Source: an uncultured bacterium (GTDB taxonomy: Bacteria; Bacillota; Clostridia; Lachnospirales; Lachnospiraceae). From it: a stretch of DNA of 64,000 nt. How positions within the stretch are numbered: position 1 is the stretch's first letter; every line of letters begins with the position of its first letter. The notes below the pieces were generated by a model. That model was not told the DNA's origin. It made no database searches and saw nothing but the letters and a program-made list of their open reading frames with translations. The translations under genes were made by a program, and so were the position numbers. Shown here in pieces: positions 34,398 to 42,135 of this stretch. The stretch spans positions 1 through 64,000 of the forward strand of contig CANDBT010000011.1 of assembly GCA_947383005.1 (NCBI GenBank), written 5' to 3'.

Positions 34398-35930
34398 ATG
34401 AGAGAGGGAAATTCTGTGGAAGTGTTAAAAAACTTAGGAGCTATTACAACGGACGAAAGCATTACCTTATTTTGGGATAAACCGGAGGATGCCCAAAAGG
34501 GTGACAGATATCGGATATTTTTAAATCGGGAGCTGATTGGAGGCACAGGTCAAACCTTCTATATGGTCACGGGATTGGATTCGAATCGGCTCTATTTGGT
34601 GGAGATAAAGCGGGAACGGGAGAAAAAAGAGGAGGTATTAGGGGACATCGTGTGTTCCACAAAAAAGGAAAAGGAGAAATTGTGGATTACGGACAGGCTC
34701 TACAATGCCCTGGGCGATGGAAAGACCATAAATACCAGAGCCATTCAGAAAGCCATTGATGACTGTGGATCAGGCCAGGCGGTCTGCATTCCCAAAGGGG
34801 TTTTCCTGACAGGAGCTCTCTTTCTCCACAGTGATATGGAATTGTATCTTGAAGAGGGGGCTGTGCTTTTGGGGACGGATAAGGCGGAGGATTATCTTCC
34901 GAAGATTCCCAGCCGTTTTGAGGGGACGGAGCTTTCTTGTTACAGCAGCCTTTTAAATCTGGGGCATTTGGAACGGAATGGCGGTTATAACTGCCGGAAT
35001 GTAGTGATTGGCGGAAAGGGCACGATAGCCAGCGGGGGAAAAATTCTGGCAGAACGTGTTATTGGGCTTGAGCGGGAACGGATGAGGGAAGAGCTGGAAC
35101 AAATGGGTGACAGGATTCAAGAGTGTGAGAATGAGGATACCATTCCCGGCAGAGTGCGGCCGAGACTGATCCATTTGTGTAATTGCCAAAATGTTACCAT
35201 ATCCGGGCTGACCTTGAAAAACGGGGCCTGCTGGAATGTCCATATGATTTATTCGGATCAGGTCATCACCAATGGCTGTACCTTTTATTCGGAGGGCGTG
35301 TGGAATGGGGATGGCTGGGACCCGGATTCATCTACAAATTGTACAATTTTTGATTGCAGCTTTTATACAGGAGATGATTCCGTTTCTATAAAATCCGGAA
35401 AGAATCCGGAAGGAAACGTGATTGAAAAGCCCAGCAGGGGTATCCGGATTTTTAGCTGTAAAGGCATGTCGGGCCATGGAATTACCATCGGAAGTGAGAT
35501 GTCCGGCGGGGTGGAGGACGTGTATATCTGGGACTGCGATATGAGCAAATCTCTTTACGGAATCGAGATAAAAGGTACAAAGAAGCGGGGCGGCTATGTA
35601 CGGAATGTGAGAGTGAGGGACTGCTGCCTGTCCCGGGTTCTGTTTCATTCCGTAGGTTACAATGATGATGGGGAAGGAGCTCCTGTGCCGCCGGTGTTTG
35701 AGGGATGTTCTTTTGAAGATATAGAGGTGAAGGGAAGATATAGGGATCGTGAAGGCAGATGGAGTTCTTGCCAGGCCATTGAGCTTTGCGGGTTTGATGA
35801 GCCAGGTCATGAACTCAGGGATATTTCGTTTCGCCGGGCCAGGCTGGGAAGCGGGGAGGCAGGAGAAAAACAGACCATCTCCCTGGCACTGTGCAGCCAC
35901 ATTACTTTTGAGGATATAAGTGTGGTTTGA
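34398..35930 (+). CDS. GH28-family polygalacturonase-like glycoside hydrolase
   Basis: A 510-residue protein. An N-terminal fibronectin III-like module (about 1-100) precedes a right-handed beta-helix with GH28 signatures: NGDGWDPDSS, TGDDSVSIKSG (catalytic Asp pair), GHGITIGSEMSGG and GIEIKGTKKRGG (substrate-binding Lys). It would remove galacturonate or related residues from pectic oligosaccharides. No signal peptide is visible, so it acts inside the cell. The start may instead be GTG 34416, which has GAGAGAGGGA at good spacing. Confidence 0.88.
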   Translation: MREGNSVEVLKNLGAITTDESITLFWDKPEDAQKGDRYRIFLNRELIGGTGQTFYMVTGLDSNRLYLVEIKREREKKEEVLGDIVCSTKKEKEKLWITDRLYNALGDGKTINTRAIQKAIDDCGSGQAVCIPKGVFLTGALFLHSDMELYLEEGAVLLGTDKAEDYLPKIPSRFEGTELSCYSSLLNLGHLERNGGYNCRNVVIGGKGTIASGGKILAERVIGLERERMREELEQMGDRIQECENEDTIPGRVRPRLIHLCNCQNVTISGLTLKNGACWNVHMIYSDQVITNGCTFYSEGVWNGDGWDPDSSTNCTIFDCSFYTGDDSVSIKSGKNPEGNVIEKPSRGIRIFSCKGMSGHGITIGSEMSGGVEDVYIWDCDMSKSLYGIEIKGTKKRGGYVRNVRVRDCCLSRVLFHSVGYNDDGEGAPVPPVFEGCSFEDIEVKGRYRDREGRWSSCQAIELCGFDEPGHELRDISFRRARLGSGEAGEKQTISLALCSHITFEDISVV

Positions 35931-36092
35931 AAGCAAGTGATATAAGAATGAATCTTTTAAACAAAAAGGCGGCCCGGCCGGAAAAGGCCCATGCTATGGC
36001 ACTCTGCCCGGCATGGGCTTTGGAAACGAAGCATCCGGAAAAACGCGCCAATGACGCGTTTTGTCGGATTGGTCAGCGATAGTATTTTTGCC

Positions 36093-36260
36093 TCTAGTAC
36101 TGCATTGCGGAAATAATGGTGAATACAGTGCTTGATATTTTCGTCATCTGTGCGTCTGCAAAGCGACGGTGTAGTGGTGCCTACGTCTAGCTTTGCAGGC
36201 GTGCAGAGGGCGGAAATAGCGAGTGCCGAATTCACCGGAATTTCCGCAAGGCAGTACTAA
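36093..36260. repeat. Interspersed repeat R1, copy D (inverted)
   Basis: Bounded by CTAGTACTGCATTGCGG and CCGCAAGGCAGTACTA, in the opposite orientation to copy C. The internal third of copy C is missing. It lies between the convergent GH28 and PdaA genes, and the rest of 35931-36288 holds no gene. Confidence 0.75.
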
Positions 36261-36288
36261 TTATTCAGCTATTGCTTTCCTTTTGCTG

Positions 36289-37125
36289 TTAAGGGGTATT
36301 GGACACTAAATCATCCAGAGAAGCAAACCGGTATCCCATTTCCTCCCATTTTGTCAGCAGTTCATCCAGGATCTGTCCGTTGGTTTTTGATGTGCTGTGC
36401 AGAAGGACAATGGCTCCGGGATGGATACGTCCCAGAAGCTTTTTAAAGGCTTCTTCCTTTGTGGGCTGTTTATCTTCGTACCAGTCCACGTAGGCCAGGC
36501 TCCAGAAAAAGGTGTGGTAGCCCAGTTCTTTTGCCATGGTTAAGTTAGCCTCGCTGTATTTTCCCTGGGGAGGCCGATAGTATTTTTTCATGGCCTGCCC
36601 TGTGGTTTGTTGATATAATGTTTCTAAATCAGATAATTCTTTTTCAAAACTTTCTTTGGTCGAGATTTTCGACATATCCGGGTGATGATAAGTGTGGTTT
36701 CCCACGTTGTGCCCTTCCGCAATCATTCGCTTGACCAGGTCAGGACTGGTATTTAAGTAATTGCCTACCAGAAAAAAAGTGGCCGGGGCGTTATGCTTTT
36801 TCAGGGCATCCAATATTGCGGCAGTATTGCCGTTTTCGTATCCGGCATCAAAGGTCAGATAAAGGACTTTGTCTTGGGTATCCGCAACATAATGGGCATT
36901 AAATTGCTGAAGGTAATCCGAAGTCGCGTTGCCGACCGGAGATTGGCCTTCCTGCTGGAAGCTCAATCCCCAGTTGCCGTCTGCAGAGGCGGCCGCAGAG
37001 GCCGGGTAAGTAATATAGGCCAGCCAGTGTCCCAGGAGAAAGGACAGCAGGAATAACAAGCAGGTTTTGGCCATGGTTCTGGCTTTGTGATGAAAGCGGC
37101 GTTTATTGTGGTAATCATGGATCAT
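36289..37125 (-). CDS. pdaA: PdaA-type polysaccharide deacetylase
   Basis: A 278-residue NodB-domain deacetylase. An N-terminal membrane segment (TCLLFLLSFLLGHWLAYI) is followed by the metal-binding catalytic block LYLTFDAGYENG, the HTYHHPDM motif with metal-ligand histidines, and RPPQGKYSE. The FDAGYENG form is typical of PdaA, which makes muramic delta-lactam in the spore cortex. This agrees with spoIVB in placing the organism among spore formers. Confidence 0.88.
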   Translation of the reverse strand: MIHDYHNKRRFHHKARTMAKTCLLFLLSFLLGHWLAYITYPASAAASADGNWGLSFQQEGQSPVGNATSDYLQQFNAHYVADTQDKVLYLTFDAGYENGNTAAILDALKKHNAPATFFLVGNYLNTSPDLVKRMIAEGHNVGNHTYHHPDMSKISTKESFEKELSDLETLYQQTTGQAMKKYYRPPQGKYSEANLTMAKELGYHTFFWSLAYVDWYEDKQPTKEEAFKKLLGRIHPGAIVLLHSTSKTNGQILDELLTKWEEMGYRFASLDDLVSNTP

Positions 37126-37391
37126 GGGAATGTACCTGTATATGTATTGTTGATAATATATATGGAAATTGTAGGGGGATTATGAGTTATTTGAGCGCAA
37201 GCTTGTGGCCATCATGCATCCGGATATATTTATTGGCCTGTTCATTGTTATGGGACGAAGGTTTTTGCTGTTTTTAGGTCAGGCAGTTCCGTGTTCCGGT
37301 ATCGCAAAGCTGGAAATGCTTTTTTCGGGACTATGGGAGATCTGCCGGCCAGCTTCCGGTGATTGTTAATAATGGTCACATAGTACATGGT
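37126..37391. other. Short gap, nothing recognised
   Basis: No gene, promoter consensus or clear hairpin was seen between the deacetylase start and the Uma2 gene end. Confidence 0.4.
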
Positions 37392-37944
37392 TCATAAATC
37401 CAAGTCCTGGAAATCAATCCAGAAATCATTATATATATTGGCTTTTATCCTATCCTGGAACGTATAAGTTTTTACACAAAAATCTTTTTGCTCTAAATAA
37501 TATACCAGCACAGTCTGGTTCCGTGGGTTAACGATCCAATATTCCCGCACTCCGGATTTTGAGTACAGATTCAATTTATAGATAAAGTCATGGCTGGGGT
37601 TGCCTGGGCAAACAATCTCGATAACCCAGTCAGGGGCGCCAGAGCATCCTTGATCGTTAAGTTTATTGCTGTCGCAGACAACGCTTATATCGGGTTCCAC
37701 GATGTTTTTTTCATTACCCGAAGAGAGGTTGACGGCGAAAGGGGCTGGATAAACTCTGCAGATCCCTTTTTTAGAGCGGATGTAATCACGGATGGTTGCG
37801 GAAAGTTCCATTAAAATTGCCTGGTGAATCCGGCTGGGGGGCCGCCTGGTAATAGATCTGGCCGTCAATCAATTCCATACGGATATCTTCTGGGTTATTA
37901 TAATAATCTTCTTCGGTATATGTTTTTTTCTGTAGTAATGCCAT
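37392..37944 (-). pseudogene. Uma2-family (DUF820) nuclease gene with frameshift in a G6 run
   Basis: The 5' part starts at ATG (complement of 37942-37944) behind AAGGAGG and reads MALLQKKTYTEEDYY to DGQIYYQAAP. The 3' part continues in another frame as PSRIHQAIL, with VEPDISVVCD and PDWVIEIVCPGNPS, the PD-(D/E)XK-like core of Uma2 proteins. The frames meet at a run of six G at 37836-37841; five G would restore one frame. This may be a real mutation, phase variation at the homopolymer or a sequencing error. Uma2 proteins are putative endonucleases of unknown role. Confidence 0.75.
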
Positions 37945-38048
37945 AAAGAAGCCTCCTTTGGTTTTTGCTTATCGCCGATAATTTCATATGGCCTTTCCGG
38001 CCTTTTCAGCCTTCCGACCATCTTCCCCATACAGACGATATTATTATA

Positions 38049-38321
38049 TCACGATTTTTCGGGATTACTAATAACTTTTCCATTGATTCTCGAGATTATG
38101 TTTTCTTTATCAGAATCTGTCTCTATATATTTTATAATATCCCTGGGTTGCATTTCCAGAATACAACAAAGCCGGTTTAAACTATCCAGAGAAATTGTAG
38201 TATCTCCAACTTTAAATTTTCGCATAGTCTCTTGGCTAAAAATTCCCGTTTTTTTTGCCGTTGTGGTATTAAAACCTATCCTGGCAAGTTCTTTTATTAT
38301 ATCTATTTTATATTGCAACAT
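38049..38321 (-). CDS. XRE-type helix-turn-helix regulator
   Basis: A 90-residue single-domain DNA-binding protein. It has the Cro/CI pattern: NTTTAKKTGIFSQETMRKFK, then TISLDSLNRLCCILEMQPRD. Start 38321 follows AAGGTGG; 38333 is an in-frame alternative. It is of the type often encoded near mobile or defence genes. Target unknown. Confidence 0.8.
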   Translation of the reverse strand: MLQYKIDIIKELARIGFNTTTAKKTGIFSQETMRKFKVGDTTISLDSLNRLCCILEMQPRDIIKYIETDSDKENIISRINGKVISNPEKS

Positions 38322-38498
38322 TTTGATTACCACCTTTTGTTTATAGCGTACCTTTATCAGTGAAAAATGTCAAGAAAATTCTCTGAAAATCGAGATTTGC
38401 TATCAATTATCACGGAAAACCGTGATATAATAGTATCATCAAGAGGAGAAAGACCAACTATTAAAAGTCGCAAAAACCCCGGTTTTTCCTGGGAAAAA

Positions 38499-38545
38499 CA
38501 AAAGTGTCGCTTAACTGCTAGTTAAGCGACACTTTTGTTTTCTCA
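38499..38545. terminator. 18-bp perfect hairpin, bidirectional terminator
   Basis: CAAAAGTGTCGCTTAACT (38499-38516) pairs with AGTTAAGCGACACTTTTG (38520-38537), followed by TTTTCTC. A shorter copy of its core is at 38666-38686, just upstream of the first NusG-like gene. Confidence 0.8.
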
Positions 38546-38665
38546 AATATCTAAAAATTTCTATTTTCATAAGCGAATCGATTATATCACCTTTTTTTAT
38601 CAGCGTCAACCGCATCCAATTTCCTTTTTTAGCAGGAAATGCAATAGAATTTCTTAATATACCGT

Positions 38666-38686
38666 CGCTTAACTAGCAGTTAAGCG
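38666..38686 (+). promoter_or_regulatory. Second copy of the CGCTTAACT hairpin, before a NusG-like gene
   Basis: CGCTTAACT (38666-38674) pairs with AGTTAAGCG (38678-38686), repeating the core of the hairpin at 38499-38537. It lies 16 bases before the AAAGGGGG ribosome site of the NusG-like frame and could be part of an mRNA leader. Confidence 0.45.
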
Positions 38687-38717
38687 GTTGCTTTGAGCAG
38701 CAAAGGGGGCAGAAGCA

Positions 38718-39212
38718 ATCTGGTACTTACTGAAATGCCCTGAAGGGAATGAGGAAGATTATGTGGAAGAGTGGCAAAAAGCCATAAAACCAGACGGTGC
38801 AGGCGGGCTGCAGGAAGTGCGCTATTTCCAATATCAGCGCATGATGCGTTATGGGGGCCAGTGGCATTTGGAAAAGAGGGCGGTCCTGCCTGGGTGCATT
38901 TTTTTGTGCGGCGAAGAAAAAGCAGTATTCCGGTGGCAGGTAAAAGTGGAAAAAGAAAATGAGGGGATTTCCGTTACCTCTTGTGAACCGCCTTATCTCA
39001 AATGCTTATGCCAGGAAGGCAGCTTGGTGGAGATGTCCAAAGGGATCATCAAAAACGGAGTATTGGATATAACGGGCGGGCCTCTTCGGGGAAAAGAACA
39101 GATAGTAAAAAGGATTGACCGGCATAAGAGGATGGCGGAGATAGAGATTCCTTTTGATGGCCGAAACCAGCGGATTATGTTGGGGCTTGAGATTTACCGG
39201 AAATTAGGATAA
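38718..39212 (+). CDS. NusG/LoaP-like antiterminator homolog with ATC at the start position
   Basis: The frame reads IWYLLKCPEGNEEDYVEEW, a NusG N-terminal domain, and ends with a KOW-type domain (VLDITGGPLRGKEQIVKRI, then RIMLGLEIYRKLG). Family members, including the next gene, begin MWYV or similar; here the Met codon position is ATC (38718-38720), with AAAGGGGG eight bases before it and an in-frame TGA at 38694 or so. No ATG, GTG or TTG occurs before GTG 38763, which would remove the first strand of the domain. So the gene either uses a non-AUG start, makes a shortened protein, or is a fresh pseudogene. The rest of the frame (164 codons) is intact. Confidence 0.7.
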   Translation: MWYLLKCPEGNEEDYVEEWQKAIKPDGAGGLQEVRYFQYQRMMRYGGQWHLEKRAVLPGCIFLCGEEKAVFRWQVKVEKENEGISVTSCEPPYLKCLCQEGSLVEMSKGIIKNGVLDITGGPLRGKEQIVKRIDRHKRMAEIEIPFDGRNQRIMLGLEIYRKLG

Positions 39213-39271
39213 GCCGATTTAAATATCTTGCCAGACCAGCGAAATGTAAGGTTATTTAAATCGGGTTATAC
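39211..39271. repeat. Palindromic repeat R2, short copy
   Basis: AAGCCGATTTAAATATCTTGC and ACCAGCGAAATGTAAG then TTTAAATCGGGTTATAC, the two arms of the 14891-15047 element without its centre. The stop codon of the first NusG-like gene is shared with its left end. Confidence 0.7.
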
Positions 39272-39474
39272 AAGGATAGGCAGGAGAAACAGTGGCAAGT
39301 AAGGACAAACAGGATTAAGGCCCGGGTTGCTGAAGCATTGGCACAGGAACCAGGGGCTTATGGTCATATTGGCAGAAAAGGTCACAGGGAGCGTTAAGCT
39401 GATCCTGTGATATGGCGAAGCATGCCTGGAAATGATGAGGCGGTTGGCAAATCATGTCCTGGTTCTGGTACCTA

Positions 39475-39600
39475 AGGAAGTACAGATTAAATCACCATTT
39501 CCTTAGGACCTCCGGCGGATGCGCACGGATTTGCAGGGAAAAAGCTGCTTCGTAGCGCAAATCCGGCGAGGGAAACGCTTTAATCAACGTTTTCCTATAT
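39475..39600 (+). promoter_or_regulatory. Leader-like repeated element R5, copy 1, upstream of loaP
   Basis: About 120 bases that align along their length with 40282-40405. Shared landmarks are AGGAAG, GATTAAAT, TGCACGGATTT-like CGCACGGATTT, GCGCAAATCCG and GAGGGAAA. A stem CGGATTTGC (39526-39534) with GCAAATCCG (39557-39565) is conserved, followed by a second stem GGAAACG/CGTTTTCC. The position before the antiterminator gene suggests an RNA leader. Confidence 0.5.
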
Positions 39601-39643
39601 TTCCAGTTACAATGTACATGGATAAAAACAGGGGGACGCAGGT

Positions 39644-40159
39644 ATGTGGTATGTAATCCAAACCTTTAACGGGGAAGAAGAAAAGACTGCCGATATGGTC
39701 AGAAAAACTATCCATTCTTGCAATGTGAAAGATTGCTTTGTCCCTAAAAGGGAACGGATGAAAAAATTCCATGGATGTTGGAATAAAGTGGAGGAAATTT
39801 TGTTCCCAGGGTATGTGTTTCTTCTTCTGGAAAAACCGGAGAAAGTGTATCAGGAGCTAAAAAAGGTTCCCATGCTGACGAAGCTTTTAGGGCGGGAAGG
39901 GGATTATTTCTTTCCGCTGGATGAAGAAGGGGAGAGGCTGGTCAAAAAACTGGGAGCGAAAGGGCATAAAGCCGCGTTGTCCAAAGTGTTGGTAGAGGAA
40001 GGAAAACTGGTCAGGGTTATTGACGGGCCACTGAAGGATTATGTAGGGAATGTAGTGAAAGTGAACCTGCATAAAAGGGAGGTGGTGGTGGCAGTAGAAT
40101 TTATGGGCCGGCGGATGGAATTGAAATTGGGGGTGGAGATGGTTGGGGCGTTTTGTTGA
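39644..40159 (+). CDS. loaP: LoaP-type NusG paralog, transcription antiterminator
   Basis: A 171-residue specialised NusG paralog. The NGN domain begins MWYVIQTFNGEEEKTADMV and contains EEILFPGYVFLLLEKPEKVY; the C-terminal KOW domain contains VRVIDGPLKDYVGNVVKVN. LoaP proteins promote read-through of terminators in long polysaccharide or natural-product operons, usually just downstream of themselves, as here. It stands 290 bases before a 20-kb same-strand glycan locus and next to a degenerate-start paralog. Confidence 0.88.
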   Translation: MWYVIQTFNGEEEKTADMVRKTIHSCNVKDCFVPKRERMKKFHGCWNKVEEILFPGYVFLLLEKPEKVYQELKKVPMLTKLLGREGDYFFPLDEEGERLVKKLGAKGHKAALSKVLVEEGKLVRVIDGPLKDYVGNVVKVNLHKREVVVAVEFMGRRMELKLGVEMVGAFC

Positions 40160-40281
40160 AATATTTCCAGAGCTATTATACATGGGGAAGAAGTGTTGTC
40201 ATATAACTTTTTGATAGGAGATTTAAGGCAAATATGGGAAGAAATTTTTGTTTGTGTGCTGGAGAGTGGTTTGACAGGATT

Positions 40282-40405
40282 AAGGAAGCATTGATTAAAT
40301 TATTACTTAAAATCTCTGGATGATGTGCACGGATTTACAGAGTAAAATGCTGATTTGCGGCGCAAATCCGATGAGGGAAATACTTACATTAGCGTTTCTT
40401 TAATT
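40282..40405 (+). promoter_or_regulatory. Leader-like repeated element R5, copy 2, upstream of the glycan operon
   Basis: Diverged copy of 39475-39600 placed between loaP and licD. The stem CGGATTTAC (40330-40338) with GCAAATCCG (40362-40370) has one mismatch. A second weak stem is followed by a T-rich stretch (CGTTTCTTTAATT), so this copy could form an intrinsic terminator or the RNA target of LoaP. Confidence 0.5.
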
Positions 40406-40453
40406 ATATCAAAATCAAAATCTGAAGGAGATAATTCTACGGAGGGCACATAA

Positions 40454-41362
40454 ATGAAATCATATAAGACGTTGTTAAATTCTTTATCGAAGGATCCTTC
40501 TCTGCGGCAATTAACGGATGACGAGATAGAAAAATTAAGAAGTGTATTTCTCGCAGCATTCCAGGATCTTGTTTCCTGCTGTGAAAAATATGGCCTTACC
40601 GTTATGCTTATTGGAGGGACAGCTATCGGGGCAGTGCGGCATCAAGGATTTATCCCATGGGATGACGATTTAGATGTTGCCATGCCCCGTAAAGATTTTG
40701 AAAAGCTAAAAGAAATATTTGAAAAAGAATTGGGAGAAAAATATATATTATCTTCACCTAATTATAAAGGTAATGCGAATAACCGGTTCCCTATGATGAT
40801 GGTTAAGGATACGTTGCTTGTCGAAGCCGGAAATAGTCTGGAAATTGAATTGGCTAAGATAAAAATAGATATGTTTATTATAGAAAATATTCCTCAAAAT
40901 CCTATATGTCGATATGTTAAAGGAATTTGGTGCTCGTTGCTGATGTTTATGGCCAGTTATGAAGAAACCTATGAATGGCAAAATGACGCTTTTAAACAAT
41001 ATATGTGTAAGACAACAGAAGGGAAGAAAGTTTATTACCGGCGGATCAGGCTGGGCAGGTTCTTTTCTTTTTTTTGTTTCCAGAAATGGATGAACCTTGT
41101 GGATTCAGCATGTCAATATAAAAAGAGTACAAGTTTGATGGGCATTCCCTCCGGGAGAGGGCATTATTTTGGGGAAATCCGGCCGGCAAAAACATTTTTA
41201 CCGGTATCAAAAGGCATGTTTGAAGGGATGGAAGTAAACCTTCCCGGCGACCCGGATGACTACATCCGGAATCTTTATGGTGACGATTATATGACCCTGC
41301 CTCCTGTTGAAAAGAGGGAGCGCCATTTTATTATGGATATAAAATTTAAGGGTGATGAGTAA
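40454..41362 (+). CDS. LicD-family phosphotransferase
   Basis: A 302-residue LicD/fukutin-fold protein that transfers a phospho-substituent such as phosphocholine from a CDP-linked donor to a glycan. The hallmark is LIGGTAIGAVRHQGFIPWDD followed by DLDVAMPRKDFEKL. It overlaps the IspD-like cytidylyltransferase by one base, suggesting that gene makes its CDP donor. First gene of the polysaccharide operon. Confidence 0.9.
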   Translation: MKSYKTLLNSLSKDPSLRQLTDDEIEKLRSVFLAAFQDLVSCCEKYGLTVMLIGGTAIGAVRHQGFIPWDDDLDVAMPRKDFEKLKEIFEKELGEKYILSSPNYKGNANNRFPMMMVKDTLLVEAGNSLEIELAKIKIDMFIIENIPQNPICRYVKGIWCSLLMFMASYEETYEWQNDAFKQYMCKTTEGKKVYYRRIRLGRFFSFFCFQKWMNLVDSACQYKKSTSLMGIPSGRGHYFGEIRPAKTFLPVSKGMFEGMEVNLPGDPDDYIRNLYGDDYMTLPPVEKRERHFIMDIKFKGDE

Positions 41363-42078
41363 TGGCAAATATAGGATTATTAATTGCTGGAGGTTCTGGA
41401 AATCGGATGCATCAGGATATCCCGAAGCAGTTTATTACGGTCAATGAAAGGCCAGTCATTGTGTATACGCTTGAGGCGTTTGAAAAGCATCCGGAAATTG
41501 ACGCGATTGCTGTTGTGTGTATCGAAGGCTGGGAGCAGGTGCTATGGGCTTATGCTAAGCAATTTAATATTACAAAGTTAAAGCATGTCGTTCCTGGTGG
41601 TAAGAACGGACAGGCATCGATCCGTAACGGGGTATACGAATTGGAAAAATATTTTGATGCGGAAGATATTGTCCTAATCCATGATGCGATCCGGCCTATG
41701 GTTTCTGCTGAGATTATCTCGGATAATATCCGCGTGGCGCGGGAGTTTGGCAACGCAATAACCGTTATCCCCTGTGCGGAAGCGATGATACGGACGGAAG
41801 ACGGTATCGCGTCTGTGGGGAGTTATCCGCGTGACCGGCTAAAAAGGACCCAGACGCCGCAAGCGTTTCATATTGGGGATATTTGCGATCTCCATAGAAG
41901 GGCGCTTGAGGCTGGTATCATCAATTCTGTTGCTTCTTGTACGCTGAAGATAGAGATGGGCGAACAGGTATATTTCTCTGTTGGTTCCGAGAAAAACATC
42001 AAATTGACCACGGTGGAAGATATCGATATTTTCAAAGCGCTTCTTGCCGCAAAGCGCTCGGATTGGCTGAAGGATTAA
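41362..42078 (+). CDS. IspD/TarI-family cytidylyltransferase
   Basis: A 238-residue CTP-dependent transferase with LLIAGGSGNRMHQDIPKQF, VPGGKNGQASIRNGV, VLIHDAIRPMVS and RDRLKRTQTPQAF. The family makes CDP-methylerythritol, CDP-ribitol or similar alditol donors. Position between LicD and an SDR implies a CDP-activated polyol for glycan decoration. The product cannot be identified. Its stop lies inside an 18-bp tandem repeat. Confidence 0.85.
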   Translation: MANIGLLIAGGSGNRMHQDIPKQFITVNERPVIVYTLEAFEKHPEIDAIAVVCIEGWEQVLWAYAKQFNITKLKHVVPGGKNGQASIRNGVYELEKYFDAEDIVLIHDAIRPMVSAEIISDNIRVAREFGNAITVIPCAEAMIRTEDGIASVGSYPRDRLKRTQTPQAFHIGDICDLHRRALEAGIINSVASCTLKIEMGEQVYFSVGSEKNIKLTTVEDIDIFKALLAAKRSDWLKD

Positions 42079-42135
42079 CACTGGCTGAAGGATTAGCATT
42101 GGCTGAAAGATTAACATTGACTGAAGGATTAACGG
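42064..42135 (+). repeat. Four tandem 18-bp repeats at a gene junction
   Basis: Units TGGCTGAAGGATTAACAC, TGGCTGAAGGATTAGCAT, TGGCTGAAAGATTAACAT and TGACTGAAGGATTAACGG run exactly to the ATG of the next gene. The first unit holds the stop codon of the cytidylyltransferase. Each has an AAGGA-like ribosome site. Confidence 0.9.
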
